A stretch of DNA of 64,000 nucleotides. Origin: Beverwykella pulmonaria. Lineage: Eukaryota > Ascomycota > Dothideomycetes > Pleosporales > Melanommataceae. This document shows positions 35,311 to 47,961 of this stretch, piece by piece. Where the stretch lies: positions 4,335,537-4,399,536 of the forward strand of contig BCHH01000003.1 in NCBI GenBank assembly GCA_001599595.1. The letters are read 5' to 3'. The number at the start of each line of letters is the position of its first letter. Position 1 is the first letter of the stretch. A program made the position numbers and the translations under genes. The notes beneath the pieces are model-generated. The model made no database searches and was not told the origin of the DNA. It worked only from the letters and a program-made list of their open reading frames with translations.

Positions 35311-36319
35311 TTTTTACTGCTGTGGCGTGATCAGCGCATCCCGAGGAGAACTGAAGAACCGATGAATGCTTTTCGGGGGGCCTTTACAGGAAACGATGCC
35401 ACACCGTAGTGCAGAAGGACGAGCACAGTCCTCGACAATGCAGTGGACGTGTCGCGTGTCTGTGACACTAGGCTCAAGGCTCAGATCCAGTTCATGCAGA
35501 TGGTTGAAAAGATGCAGAAGCAATGTGTGGAATTGCGGGAATCGTGGTGGAGTCGGGAAATTGAGGAATGTAAGGGAACGCGACTTCGCCGTGGCCTGGC
35601 CGCCGGAGAGCGTTGGGGTGATGAACCCACCTGGGCGCCTCGCGAGTGAATTGCGTGTTTGTGAATGCCTGGACGTTCGGTCTATATAATAAGCGCAGAC
35701 GGGCCCGCCCTGGCTCCGCGAGCCAAGCACGCCTCCCTTTCCAACTGCGGGTAGAAAAAGAAGTTTTCAAGGTGAGTTCTTTGCGGCCTATTTCTTTGTG
35801 TGCTTGCGATTGTTTACGGTCTGTCGTCGGAGAGGTGGAGGGCCGCCAAACGAGGCCGGCACTGTTTAACGCCGTCCTCAGCCGTAAGCTTTGGGGAAGG
35901 TCATAGCTCTCCCCTGGTCATCGTCAATCTTGAAGCAGCAGCGCGGCACCGGTTACCTACATGAACCGTCGCTCCTTCTCCTCCGCCTACCTCTCTCCGC
36001 ACACGCATTTGGCACACGCACACCAGCACAGCCAGCCGCCGCGCCTCTGTCCAGTACGTTGTGCACACAATCGAGTTTGGCCAGGCTGCCCAGCGGCGTT
36101 GGTGTCGTGTGGGATATCTCATCACTAGCGATCCAGCCTTACAGTCACAGAACTATTCCATGCTAACGTGTTGCAGTCGCAGAAGCACTAGATCTTCCCA
36201 GCAGCGTCCGTCTCTCCATTGCCAGCTATTTTTCCATGACCGTCCACCCCCAGCGCCCCTCGCCCACGCTATAATCTGTTTCAACCCTCCTCCTCCCCCT
36301 CCCCCTCCCTACCGCGACC
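35311..36319. promoter_or_regulatory. Divergent promoter of PSF3 and BLM10
   Basis: About 1 kb between the divergent starts at 35310 (minus) and 36320 (plus). The last 60 bp before the BLM10 start are a strong CT-rich tract (about 36280-36315), typical of fungal leaders and transcription start regions. A 68-codon open frame at 35443-35649 has no family match. Confidence 0.5.
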
Positions 36320-39300
36320 ATGGCTGTCAGTGAACGAATATCGCAGCTCATGGGCGCCCTCGATAATGCCGCCGGTCCGGATACCTCCCGCGCAACCTCG
36401 CCTGGCGGCGACTGGCGTCATGCAAACGGCGGCGTAAACGGCACAGATGCGGACAAGAGCCGAAACCGCCCGCGGACCTTTCCATACTTCGACACCCTTC
36501 CATATGAGACTGAGGGACAAGGAGAGCGGGATGAGAACCTGAATACGTGTCTGAAGCACCTCTATATTGCCGTGTCTGCGGGGGACTTTGCGCCTGGCGC
36601 AGTGCACTGGACGCGGGAAATTCGGGGATGGCTGTCACTCAAGTTCGACCTGCCTCGCAGCACGAGGGTGAAGCTCGTGAAGCTCTACTATGAGCTGGCG
36701 CTTGCTCCCGGGCTGGACTACCTGGTAGCGGAGCGCTTTGCGAGCATGTTCATGGTGTTGACCAAGTGAGCGAGCCCGTCCCTCTCGGAATTTCCATAGC
36801 GGATACTAATTATCAAATTAGACGGAAGCACTACCTCCGACCTGGCAAGGACTTGGTATTGGACTGGCGGCCGCTGTTCCGCGAGCTGAAGCTGTTCGTT
36901 CTCCCCTCAGAGTCGGGCGGATCCCATCCTCCGAATGTCAAACGAAACATACGCACCCTGACCAAGTTGTGCACATTCGCTCAGTTCTACTTTGACCCGC
37001 AGGAGATACCCGCCATGTTTGAAGAATTCTTGCCCTTCTTCAGTACCTCGTTCTCCGAAGGCGCGTACGTCGTGGTAGGCCTGCTCAATTTACTGCTTCC
37101 GACGAGTGCCCCGCCAGCAGAGAGGAATGATTTGCAGCCACAAGAGTACATTCCAACTTTCTTCCATCTTTGGTCATTAGTCAATCGATCCAAAATCTTT
37201 GATGTTCACTTCGTCGATATCTTCTCCAGAATTGCCCGGGACTCGCTATCGGCAGCGCACATGCCCTTTTCGCAATATGGTATCTATACAAGCGAACAGT
37301 CCTCGCTCATCTTTACTGCTATATTGAGGCTACTCGAGATTCCTGTTGGGCAAGCTACGTCTCCGTACAGCGCCACAGTCGATCTCGGCGCTGGCTTAGC
37401 TGTGATGCTTGACCGAGATCAGCGGAAGCATCCCATCGGGCACCATATCGCACGTTGGATTGTAATGTCACTCTCACCAGCATGCATGGACCACCCAGAC
37501 TCCATCATGAGCAAGCTCGAGGGTCTGATACAAGCTGTCGAGACCTTCTTCCATCCCTCAAACTCCGGCAGTTGGACAAAGACCCTTTCTCAACTCGTCT
37601 TCTATCTAGCTGACTTCTTTGTCATGCGCTGGAACCGGGAACACAGTGGTGAAATGGATGTGCCAGAAGATCGAAAATTGAATGAACCCCTGAAGCGACG
37701 CTTTGTGTTATGTTTGCGCGAGGTGATCTTTATGGGTATCTTCGCCAAGAGTGGCACCGCTGTGAACTTCTCTCTTTCTACCCTGCAGAGCCTGGCTTAC
37801 CTGGAACCGACCTTAATCTTGCCCGGAGCGCTGCAGCGAATCTACCCCGCAATGCAGGGTCTCGTCGAGGTACATCGTACAATTTCCTCGATCCGGGCAT
37901 TGCACATGCTATCCAAGGTCATGGCCAGGACGAAGGGTTACCGGTGTCACGTTACCACTGTTCTAGGGCTTGCACTTCCTGGAATCGATGCCAACGATTT
38001 AGAGAAGACATTGCATACATTGTCTTATATTCAAGGCGTTTGTTACACGGTACCGTTCCATGACCTTACACAGGAGAAGACGGATACGAGGGAAGTGACC
38101 ACAAGGGACGGAACGGAGACGCCGATGGAGGGCACCGATACCGACACAGGGCTTGCTGTGCGATGGATCACTGAGCAAGTTGAGCGATTGGAGAATGCCG
38201 GCGGCAACATCGAAATCGACTACAACCAGGAGCTCAGCGATCACGAGGAAGAAATGATCCTGCGCTCTTCCACGACAGGCCTTGCTGAATTCTTAATAAC
38301 CTTCCTCGGTCGTGTCTTTACCCTTTTGGAGAATTTGCCAGACGCGACTCGAGTTCGTAGTGGATCTCCCGAGGAGAGCGTGGTCAATACCCTCCCAGCA
38401 GCTTTTACTCCATTACTCGCTGCTCTGTCCCCCGAGCTTTTCGATATTGCCCTAGACAAGATCGCAAACTTCATCACAAATCATGTCATTCATCAAGCTA
38501 AAGACGCCATGGCATTCATTTGTAACGGGCTTGTTAAGATCAACCCCGAGAAATCTCTCAAGCGCTTACTGCCTCATTTGATCGCTGGTATCCGTACCGA
38601 AATCGACGAGATTGGTGCGGGCTCTACTCGAACGACAGGGACTGATGTCCTTCCACGAGACCGTGCTTTGGTGTGGAATATCAGTCTCCTCAGCATGTGT
38701 GTAGTACATGTCGGCGACGCAGTGCTCGCTTGGAAAGATGAGCTATTCGAAATTGCCGAATATATGCAGCAGAAGTGCAGAGGCATCCCCACTGTCCATG
38801 TTTCAAACTTCATCCATCATTTACTCCTTAATCTGAGTATGACTTACACTGTGGATTACTCAATCTACGAGCCAGCAGAACTTGAGAAGGGCCTCACAAC
38901 AAAATCCTGGGGCAATTTGCCTGAGCCAAAGGACTTGAAGGTCAAATGGCATAAGGCGAAGCCCGAGGAGATCGATTTTGCTGTAAAGCTTTTTGAGTCC
39001 CAGTCGAAAAGCGCAATCAACTCATTACTAGCTCTTGTCTGTCCGGATCCTCCCATCAAGCGCGACGGAACAGGAAAGGATTGGTCGGATGAAGTATCTA
39101 GGAACTTGGTTCTCCTTAGACTCATTTTATCTGGCATTTCCGTATTGTTTGACCCTCGGTATGATCAGGCGCTCGAGAGTAGCACCACGGACTCTGACAG
39201 TGGCTCGGATCCGGATGCCATGGATACCGAGGGCATCGATGATGATGCTGGTCTTGGAGAGGCTGAAGACGAGGAGGTGAAGCCTACGTTCCAATACGAG

Positions 39301-42300
39301 ACGGGCTATCCTCTCAAGCGCAGCGATAAGAACTACAAGCTCATTCATGATCTGCGCCAGCAAGTTGGAGAGGCCTTGCACCAGGTCCATCAGTTCTTGA
39401 TCCAAAAGCAAGAGGATGATGTTCCATGTTTCAACTCATTGTACAATGCCTATCGTTCTTGGTTCATTGATGTTGGTATTGAGCGATCTGCCCATGTTTT
39501 GGACAGGGTAACGAGGCTTCTTGCGGCTGATGTGCACCCTTTCAAGTTTAGTGGTCTTCGAAAGGAATACCCGCGACCTCTGTTAGTTCGACGCGCCAAT
39601 GTATACCATCTCCAACGTCTACGGCATAACGCCAATCCCCGGCTCAAGACTGATCTAGACAAACTTCTTCTGCTCGATCTCGCAGAGTCCAGCGTCTCCC
39701 TCTACACCGAAATACGACGTACTGCACAGACCGCGAACGAATCCGCGGTCAAGTGTATACTAGGAGCGCGACCACTTGTTATCCCACCGCTACTCGACGC
39801 CTTAACCAAAGCAGTTGCCGAGAACGACTATCCTCGCATCAAAGGCGCCATGTTCTCCCTGCTGTTTGGAAGCTTGGCAAAGACTATTAGCCGCGACTGG
39901 AGATTCACTCCCAAATTGATCAAAGCGTTCATCGAGGTCACTGGTGCTGATAAGCCGTCTGTCCAAAAGCTTGCTGCCAATGCTACATTCCAGGTCATGG
40001 ACATGGGCAAGGCATTGGAGCGAATGGTAATATTGGACAAAGATGCCGTTGAGTCCATTTCTTTCGCCATCGATTCTGACGAGGAAGATGACGTGCAACA
40101 GAAGGTTAACAAGCGGCGGAATTATATCACGAAGAAGCGGGCTCGTATCGAAGGCAAAAAAGCCGAACTTTCCAAAGAACTAGTTGAGGTCGGTAGAACC
40201 GCGCACTGGAAAAAGGTTAGTAGGACAGCCGCCATCATAGTCAATCTTGGCATGCGCTATGATACAATCGCCACCGATGAGATGATAGATCTACTCACGA
40301 AAGGATCTATTGATCCTCACCCGAGCCTTCGAGGATTATATGCAGGCGCTTTGGTTGGCCTCTTCTCCGTTATACAGACCCGTGCCATCACTGGACACAG
40401 CTACGAGAAGTACCTGCTTGGCGTAGAGGAATTGCCCGACAAGATAACGGTTCCTACCAAAGCCAGTGACCCCAACTGGACCGAAGAGCATCTATCCAGC
40501 TTCGCTAAACCGGAAGCCAAGTATTATGTCGACTTCGACTACCCTGGATGGCTAGTATGGACCAAGACTATGCCAGCTTTCCTGCCAAATGCCCCGCCAC
40601 TTGCCTACGATGATGTTGAGAATGGCGTTCGTAAGAAGATCGGAAAGCTTCTAGACCGCCCCTGGTTTTCAACCTATTTCGCCTACATGAAGCAAGAGCC
40701 GCGCGATTCTGGTGCGGATAGATTCCGCATGTCTAGTGCCATGATGCTCACACACGCGTTCGAGTTGATATTCTGCGGATTCACTGAAGCCACATTCGAA
40801 GACATCAAAGACCTCACACAATCTGTGTATGGGGACGGAAGCGATAAGCATCAACACCGTGCCACGGCTGAAATCATGGGTGCTATGCTGTCTTGTGCCC
40901 CCGACCTAAAACCCGAAGACCGCCAAGAGATCTGGGAATTCGCTTTCCCTATCATTCGCGGCATCTTCAAAGACGGTCTGACACCGGAGAATGCCGGCTA
41001 CTGGACAACCTTTTTGCATGTTGTCCTCCAAGCTAAGGATCCTCGACGAGGATGGCCCCTTGTCGATTGGCTAGCTAGCTTCCGTCTCGATATGGAGTCA
41101 AATGCGGCCTTTAAGGAAAGCTCGAAAATTCATCTACTCCAGCAGTGCATCTGCGATGCTGGATGGCACTTCCGATTGGAGAAGCCCATTTTGGAAAACT
41201 TTATGCAGCACCTCGATCATCCATACAAAGGCGTCCGCGAAGCGATGGGTCAGACCATTGCTAGTATTCACCGAACGAGGTATCACGAATCGTACAAAGA
41301 TGTAGCTTCTCTCATCAAAGCACAGAAGGAAGCTTCATCCATTGGTTTACGTCCATATCAACCAACAGAAGAATTTGCCACGATGATAACCGAAGTCTTC
41401 GACCGTCTAGAAGTCTGGCGCGGACAACGTCCTGCGGGGCAACAAACCCCATCTTCGTACACTTCAGGCGGCAAGACAGTCCTACTCTGGCTCGACTCCA
41501 CACTATCTTCCCACGAATGCACGCAACTAGTGAAGTTCTTCCCTAACATTTTCATGGAGCAACTCCTCCACATGATGGACATCAAAGAAGACCCTGAGCT
41601 CCAATCTCTCGCGTACCATGTCTTCCGCCACCTCCCCAACATTCCGCACCGCCAAGGCGAAGATGCAGAATTCATTGCTGCCCTGATCCGCATCGGTCGC
41701 ACGGCAACGTCATGGCATCAACGTCTCCGCATCCTGATCAATATTCAGGTCCTCTACTTCCGTCGCCTGTTCTTGATGAGCGAGGGCCAGCAGCAGGACA
41801 TGTTCGACTGCGTGTCCGCTATGCTCAGCGATACGCAGCTTGAAGTACGCATGGGTGCCGCCACTACCCTATCAGGCATGATCCGCTGCTCTCCCGTCGC
41901 CGTCCGTGACCGCATGGTTGAAGCCCTAAAGAATGAATTCGCTTCCAAGCTCGCCAAGAACCCGCTGCCGAGGCGCAGAATCCCAGGGACCCCGACCCCT
42001 GCGCACAACAACCTCATTCTGACGCGACATGCTGCGGTTCTGGGTCTAGGAGCATTAATCCAGGCGTTCCCGTACGCTAGTCCCCCACCAGACTGGCTCC
42101 CAGATATCCTAGCTACGCTCGCGAGGAAGGCGGCGGCGGATCCGGGGATCGTGGGCAAGAGTGTTAAGAGCATTCTCGCGGATTTCAAGAAGACAAGGCA
42201 GGATACATGGCATGTGGATGTTCAGGTAAGAAAGATTCTTAAGTGTAATGTTTGTGGTGAGAATGCTAACTTTATGCAGGCTTTCAAACCGGAACAGTTG

Positions 42301-42342
42301 GAGGATTTGGAGGGCGTGTTGTGGAAGAGCTACTTTGCGTAG
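36320..42342 (+). CDS. BLM10: Proteasome activator BLM10 / PA200
   Basis: Three exons, 36320-36765, 36822-42225 and 42280-42342, give 1970 residues, the expected size. Intron 1 (56 nt) joins VLTK to RKHYLRPGK. Intron 2 (54 nt, GTAAGA donor, GCTAAC branch site) is open in frame and would add 18 residues if read through. The protein is a long series of HEAT-like helices with the family's middle block (DVHFVDIFSRIARDS, HIARWIVMSLSP) and C-terminal block (TLSGMIRCSPVAVRD, LGALIQAFPYASPP). BLM10/PA200 caps the 20S proteasome, helps its assembly and aids ATP-independent degradation, including of acetylated histones. Acidic stretches near residues 830-860 may be nuclear or regulatory. The protein ends SYFA, where yeast and animal homologues end YYA (the gate-opening motif). 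The start context is ACCATGG. Confidence 0.95.
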
Positions 42343-43168
42343 ATCCATACAAACGCAAGAATCACACCTCTTCATAACGAACGAATGAACGAACGAACAA
42401 AACGAACAAAACGAGTATTAGTGTTGGGTAGGTTTGACAGTATAGTATCAACGGTGTATAATAAGCCGGCGAAATGGACTCATAGGTGTGGGGTTTGCAT
42501 CCACTTGTTCTCTAGTTACTCGATATGTACCGTGTACGGCGGCTATGTGAGCGGATCTTGCATGGCATGGTTGGCGTGAACGAAGACTGATTAGACAATT
42601 TTGTGTTTTTTTTTCTTCTTATTACTTCGTGTGTGAGACAGACTTCGTGATGTGATGGAATTTGATCAAAGTCAACCTCGTTCCATTGTTCAAAATAGAG
42701 GGGGGTTAAGCCTAGGTGTCTTGTATCACATACTACCAACCCCCAATAACTCATGTTACACTCGTCGCAAGAGATGAGAATGCCGCACCTTTGTTTTCAA
42801 TCATCCTAGCCTTCTTTCGTCGACATATTTCGTCCGATCCGCTCGATACGTTACATTACTTGCCTTGTGTGAACACCGTTGTACGGTGCGTAATTAGTTC
42901 GCCATTCCCACAGCTTCATTGAGAGAGGCTGGGACGTATATGCGACTGTACGGCTGAGGTAAGGGAAGACACATTATGCTAGGCTAGGCTAGGCTATTGT
43001 ACACTGAAAGGGTTCAATATCAGAGAATGTGCATCAATTGGCCTTCTATGTCTATACCCATATAAGAGACCGCAGGCGAATAAGACGACCCTGTCTTTAT
43101 AGGCCGTGTCGGTAACAGTTGAACTGGAAAAAACGGGAATTTCACCTATGCCGACCCAAGAAAATGCC
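42343..43168. other. Convergent intergenic region with short repeats
   Basis: 3' flanks of BLM10 (plus) and the cyclodeaminase homologue (minus). It holds a GAACGAAC/AACAAAACG simple repeat at about 42382-42415 and three to four CTAGG units at about 42980-42995. No gene seen. Confidence 0.5.
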
Positions 43169-44717
43169 TTAGAAATTCTCAATCTTCGTCCCGATCCCCC
43201 TTTCCTCAGCCAGCATCACAACATCCATACCAACCTGCACATCCATGAGCCCCAACCCCACACTCTTATAAATCACATTGCCCCTCTGCAGCCACTCCAT
43301 CAATCCCCCATCGTCATCTTTTTGCTTCTTCTGTCCCTTAACCTTCTTCGCCTCGCCCAACTCAACACCCTTTGTATCCATGCCCATCCCCTCCTCGCTG
43401 TCCTTGCGCTTTTTATCCGCCTCCTTCTTCAGCATGAGCAATTCGCCAATCTCGACGACCTCGCGTCCGCTGAGCTCCGCTTGAATGATTTCTCCTGCTT
43501 CTTTGAGACATGCCTCCACACTGTCGACGATGATGGCGCCGCCTTGCTGTGCGTGCCGATGATGGTGGTGTTTGTGCTCGGGCGCAACGTTTTGGCGCAG
43601 GATGTCCGGATGCAGTTCTAGCATGTGCGGTTTGTAGCTCCCTATTGCTGCGATATAGCGGCCTTTCTTCCTGCCCTCTGTGTTCGTAAGGTATGAGGCA
43701 GGGAAGAGCGGTGTGAGTGAGGGCGTGGTACAAAATATCACGCTCGAACCGCGCACGGTGGATTTCAAAAGACGCTCGTACTCTGTGTGGTTTGGGGTTA
43801 GAATCTGGATCTTGGGACGTGCGAGGTCCGTGGTCTCGGCTGTGGGGACGGTGATTTGGGGGAAGGTGGCTGGTTCGGAGTGGGGCTTGAAGAGACGCTC
43901 GATGAGGTTGTGTGCTGTTTCGAAGGACCGATTGACAATGTTCAAGTGGTGGATCTCAGGGCCTCGTAAGAGGAGCGCGAGTCGTATGTGCCAGTATGCC
44001 TGTTTTCCTGCGCCAAACACGACCACATCGTGTACATTCGTCCGCTTCTTAAACAGCATTGTAGAGGCCAGTGCCGTGCGGAAGGCTGTGAGCTCCTCAG
44101 CGTTGATGAGGGCCCTCGGTGTGCCATTCTTGTCCAGTAATGTCAGAGAGCCCTTCGGTGTTGTACTCTGGCTGCTCGCTATCGAGTCTGGGGGCACGTC
44201 AAAGGCGGTAGTGGAGGAGGAGGAGGTGGTGGTGAGAGACAGCGAGTGAAAGGACTCGACAGACTTTACCGATCCGGTGTCTTGCTTCTTGGAATTTGGT
44301 TCGGAGAGGGTAACTATCTTGACACCGAGGCCGTCGTTGCTGCTCGCGGGCATGAACCTTTAAATTGAGGGTAAAAGATCAGTAAAGGCCTGGAAAGCTG
44401 AGGGGCTTAGTACAACTTCTTTAGTTGTGCCCATTATGTCTAAGACACTACTACTCAGGTAGCATCTCGCACATACTTGCACAGAGCTTGGAAGTTGTGC
44501 CTCGAGCTACGTACAAGGTCGTCTGTCCGTCGCTGCGTTTGAGCGCCGTGCGGAGCGGCTGGAATGTGGAGCAACACCCATTGTGATCTTCTTCGGTCGC
44601 GGTAGAGTAGTAGTGGAGGGCGTCAGCTAAACTTGTCTGCAGGTCGTGGATGTCTTCTTTTGTGAGGCGGAGTAATAGATTGCGCACATCAGAGTCTGAG
44701 AGGACGGTGAGAGGCAT
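43169..44717 (-). CDS. Ornithine cyclodeaminase / mu-crystallin family protein
   Basis: Two exons, 44717-44473 and 44357-43169, give 477 residues. The intron (115 nt, GTGCGA donor) joins CASM to FMPASSNDGLGVKIVTL, the family's substrate-binding block; another donor 4 nt upstream (GTATGT) would break the frame. The Rossmann fold shows VVVFGAGKQAYWHIRLALLL, the NAD(P)-binding glycine motif. Then come VIFCTTPSLTPLFPASYL and IAAIGSYKPHMLEL, and the C-terminal GNVIYKSVGLGLMDV. The family includes ornithine cyclodeaminase, ketimine reductases and related NAD(P)-dependent enzymes, so the substrate cannot be assigned. It is longer than usual because of a Ser/Thr linker near residues 105-145, a His-rich insert (HKHHHHRH) and a Lys-rich insert near 405-435. 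Confidence 0.85.
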
Positions 44718-45083
44718 GCTGGAGGGCCCTCTGGATGAGAGAGGGTGTCTCAAAGCTGTCGCTGTTCAATAAGCTTTCGTCGTGGCGAGAGGGTATAACA
44801 ATTGCATAGACATACACAGTTCATGTTTATATACACAAAGTTGGTTAAGACTAGCGGGGTAGACCCAGTAAGTGCAACCCCGCTAGAAGCTTATTCATCA
44901 CTGAAATTTTGCCCCAGAGTGTTTGAGCGTGAATAATCGTGAACATGTATTCCAGCCGATATTGACTGCTTTTGGCCCTCCCTAACTCCGAGGTATCCAT
45001 GGATTGCTCAGAGTCCGCTACTTGTATGCAGAGAGAAGAGACACGCCATAGCCCATGATATCACCTAAGCCATCATCGATCCT
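44718..45083. other. Intergenic region
   Basis: 366 bp between the cyclodeaminase-homologue start (44717) and the eL8 stop (45084), both minus strand. It holds the promoter of the first and the 3' flank of the second. Nothing else seen. Confidence 0.4.
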
Positions 45084-46054
45084 CTAGATCTTAATAGCAC
45101 TTTCCAACGCCTTCCTCCGCTTCTCCATGCGAGCGTTCGCCTTGGCCCCCATGATGCCACCGCCCCAGTGACGGTTAGCGTCTGAGTGCTTCTCGAGGTA
45201 GCCGTCCTTGATGGCAGAGACGAGTTTTGAGAGCTCGCTCTTGTCCTCTGATCGAACCTCAGTGAAGGCGAGAACGGCAGCGGTCTAGAAGAATGAGTCA
45301 GTGGGTGGAACCTCAACGTGCATTTGTAATCCTCTTACCTTTTGGTGCACAACCGTGCCGAGCCTGGCCTTACCCTTTACAATGGCGTAGGGGACACCCA
45401 TCTTGCGGCAGAGCGCAGGAAGGAAGACGACCAACTCAATGGGGTCAACATCGTTGGGGATCAGGACCAGCGATGCCTTCTTGTTCTCGATGAGTCCGAC
45501 GACGTGGTTGAGACCGTACTTGGCAGTATATGGCTTCTTGCTTGCGTCCTCCTTCTTCTTTCCCTCCGAGATGGCGGTGGCCTCCTTGGTCAGGCGTTCC
45601 TTCTTCTCAGCTTTGGTCTCCGGTCGGTACTTGTTGAGGAGCTTGAAAGCTTGAGCGGCAGCTACAAATTGTCAGCCATTTCTCCCTCCATTGTTCATGC
45701 GCTATTCTTACTGTTTCGGTCGAGAACGTGCTGGAACTGAGCAATCGCAGGCGGGACCTTCAATCGCAGGTTCAGGATCTTCTTTTGGCGTTGGAGACGG
45801 ATGTATTGTGGCCATCGGACCATGCGGGAGAGGTTGCGAGAGGGCTGGATATCCTGGCCGATACCATAGTTGCGGGGGCGCTTCTCGATGAGCGGGTTCT
45901 GTACGGAGCATTAGCCTGTCGCGACGCGCAATCGGAGTGAAGCTGGACGGAGAATGTGGGGGAGATTTCAACGTACCTTGGGAGCTTTCTTTGAGCCACC
46001 AGCTTTTCCCTGAGGGAATGGCGCGGGCGCCGCTTTCTTGCCCTTGGGTGGCAT
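45084..46054 (-). CDS. RPL8: 60S ribosomal protein eL8 (L7Ae family)
   Basis: Four exons, 46054-45977, 45898-45712, 45661-45339 and 45284-45084, give 262 residues. Introns are 78, 50 and 54 nt. The sequence is unmistakable: a Lys/Pro/Ala-rich start, [33 protein letters not shown], the L7Ae core [25 protein letters not shown] with [22 protein letters not shown], and the C terminus [18 protein letters not shown]. It is a structural part of the large ribosomal subunit, near the 5.8S/25S rRNA. A further intron probably lies in the 5' leader (listed separately), common in ribosomal protein genes. The start at 46054 is the first Met that fits the family. Confidence 0.96.
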
Positions 46055-46473
46055 CTTGTTCGTCGAGGCTGTCATTGAGAACAGATACCATTAGCGAATG
46101 CTCATTCACTAAGTAGCTTCTGAATCTCTAAGAGCGGGAAGGCATTGCTGCCATTCCACGCTCTAGCCATCTTCAAGATCGACAGGTCTGCAAAGAGAAC
46201 CATGCGATATGTGTGCTGTAGAGCAGGGTGAGGTGGGATATGCGCTTACCGGTATCCTGGGGTTATTGGCGGTGGATTGTAGGAGAAATCGGAGAAGTTG
46301 AGGTCGAGCAAAGTGCGAGTTTGAAAAGTTGGTGCGCCCAGCCTCGCTTATCCAATACGGCTAGCGCCAAAAACGGGCACCGGAGAAACTGCTAGTCCGA
46401 AGACCTAAGCGCGAAACAACATACCTGACCCTAAACAACATTTTGCTCATGCTGATGAAGTCTTTGTATTAAG
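46055..46473. promoter_or_regulatory. Divergent promoter of eL8 and GPI18
   Basis: 419 bp between divergent starts. The half next to eL8 probably contains its leader intron. No binding site is claimed. Confidence 0.45.
46070..46249 (-). other. Probable 5'-leader intron of the eL8 gene
   Basis: On the minus strand a GTAAGC donor at 46249 and a CAATGACAG acceptor ending at 46070 bracket 180 nt, with a CTAAT-type branch sequence shortly before the acceptor. Removing it would place a short leader just upstream of the ATG at 46054. This is inferred from splice signals only. Confidence 0.5.
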
Positions 46474-47961
46474 ATGGATGACGCATCTATTCACGCCTAT
46501 AAGGGTCTTGGAAGATGCCTCATTCCAATCTTCTTGGCATGGAAAACTGCTTTGCTCCTTCTCGCAGCATTCAGCCCGGGACCAGGTTACGACACATCAT
46601 CCCTCATTCTGCTGAACAACAACACAACTCGACATGTCGACTTTCAATCATTATCTCGTATTGACCGCCTAACGCTAAAAACGTTCAGATGGGACGCGTT
46701 GTATTTTGTGAAGAGCGCTCAACGAGGTTACGTCTACGAACAAGAATGGGCCTTCAGTTGGGCTTATTCCTACATTTTGAAAACTGCAGCACAGTGTGAG
46801 ACGTGATTTACGATTATTCTTCACTCCAGGGCTGACCTCATTGCAGGCTTGTCTGGAGATGCAGAACCATCTTTGCGCCATCATATTTGGGCAGGAGTTA
46901 TTATTTCGAACTTCTGCCATCTTCTTTCCGTTCTGGTCCTGTTTCGTCTTTTGAATGTTGCTCTAGGCCCCAAGAAAGCGGGACAGACTCCCTTTATTGC
47001 ATCTGTACTTCATATTCTGTCTCCGGCTGCCCTGTTTTTATGTTCGCCATATACTGAGGCACTCTTCTCGGCGTTCAATTTCACAGGGATGTTGCATTAC
47101 GTTCTTGCAAGGAGTACCGCGATCTCGAGTCGGACCTGGACCATTCAGCAGGATGCATATATGTTGAGCTCGGGAGTCCTCTTCGCTACTGCGACGTTAG
47201 TGAGATCGAATGGTTTGTTAAGCGGCCTTATCTACTTGTATGATGTCGCAAATTTTCTGCCTCGAGTCTTAACTATGCGGCTGAACAAATACGAGGTCAG
47301 GAGACTCGTCGTTACATGTGTTGCCGGCATCTTTCTTGCAATCGGATTCATCGGTCCACAGTACTTGGCGTACAAAGAATATTGCCTAACAGGCAATCCA
47401 AGTTTGGCCGTAAGACCATGGTGTGATAGAGCCATACCGAGCATATACACATGGGTTCAAAGCCACTACTGGTGAGTTTTTTATTCGTGATACGTGCCAT
47501 TTTCTAACGCAAATGTTGCTAGGAATGTTGGATTTCTCCGATACTGGACTCTATCAAATCTGCCCCTGTTCTTGATTGCTGCACCCATGCTGTGGCTGCT
47601 CATCGAGTCCAGCGTAACAGTCTTGCGCAACCATCTTCAACAGCCGCCAGCAAGGCTTCATGTATCTCAAACAGCTAGACCTGCAGGTATCACAGCCATC
47701 GACTCAGAACTCTATGTTCTCCCCCAGCTGGCGTCACCTCAGCTTGCACTCGCGATCGCAGCCACTACCAACTTCCACGTTCAGATCGTCAACCGCTTAT
47801 CCTCTGGATATCCAGTTTGGTATCTGATGGTTGCGGAGCGGATTGTGATGGAGGAGAAGATGAAGAGTAAGCAGAGCGTCTCTCAATGGGCGGTCCGCGG
47901 GATGATCCTATATTCCTTAATTCAAGGCACACTGTATGCAAGTTTCCTTCCTCCTGCATAG
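46474..47961 (+). CDS. GPI18: GPI mannosyltransferase 2 (PIG-V homologue)
   Basis: Three exons, 46474-46795, 46847-47471 and 47523-47961, give 461 residues. Both introns are 51 nt. The protein is a multi-spanning ER membrane enzyme that adds the second mannose to the GPI-anchor precursor. Family motifs are visible: FRWDALYFVKSAQRGYVYEQEWAFSW near residue 70-95 (the WD-H/Y luminal motif with the catalytic Asp), ILSPAALFLCSPYTEALFS, RSNGLLSG, and YLAYKEYC. A C-terminal RLSSGYPVWYLM block and several hydrophobic helices complete the fold. Its product depends on dolichol-phosphate mannose, so the nearby dehydrodolichyl diphosphate synthase gene acts upstream in supply; proximity here is probably chance. 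Confidence 0.93.

Noticed and set aside
35443..35649. 68-codon frame in the PSF3-BLM10 promoter
   Set aside because: It lacks an ATG start and any homology I can recognise.
43106..43621. Plus-strand frame with hydrophobic Leu-rich sequence
   Set aside because: It is the complement of the Lys/Glu-rich end of the cyclodeaminase homologue, which has clear family motifs.
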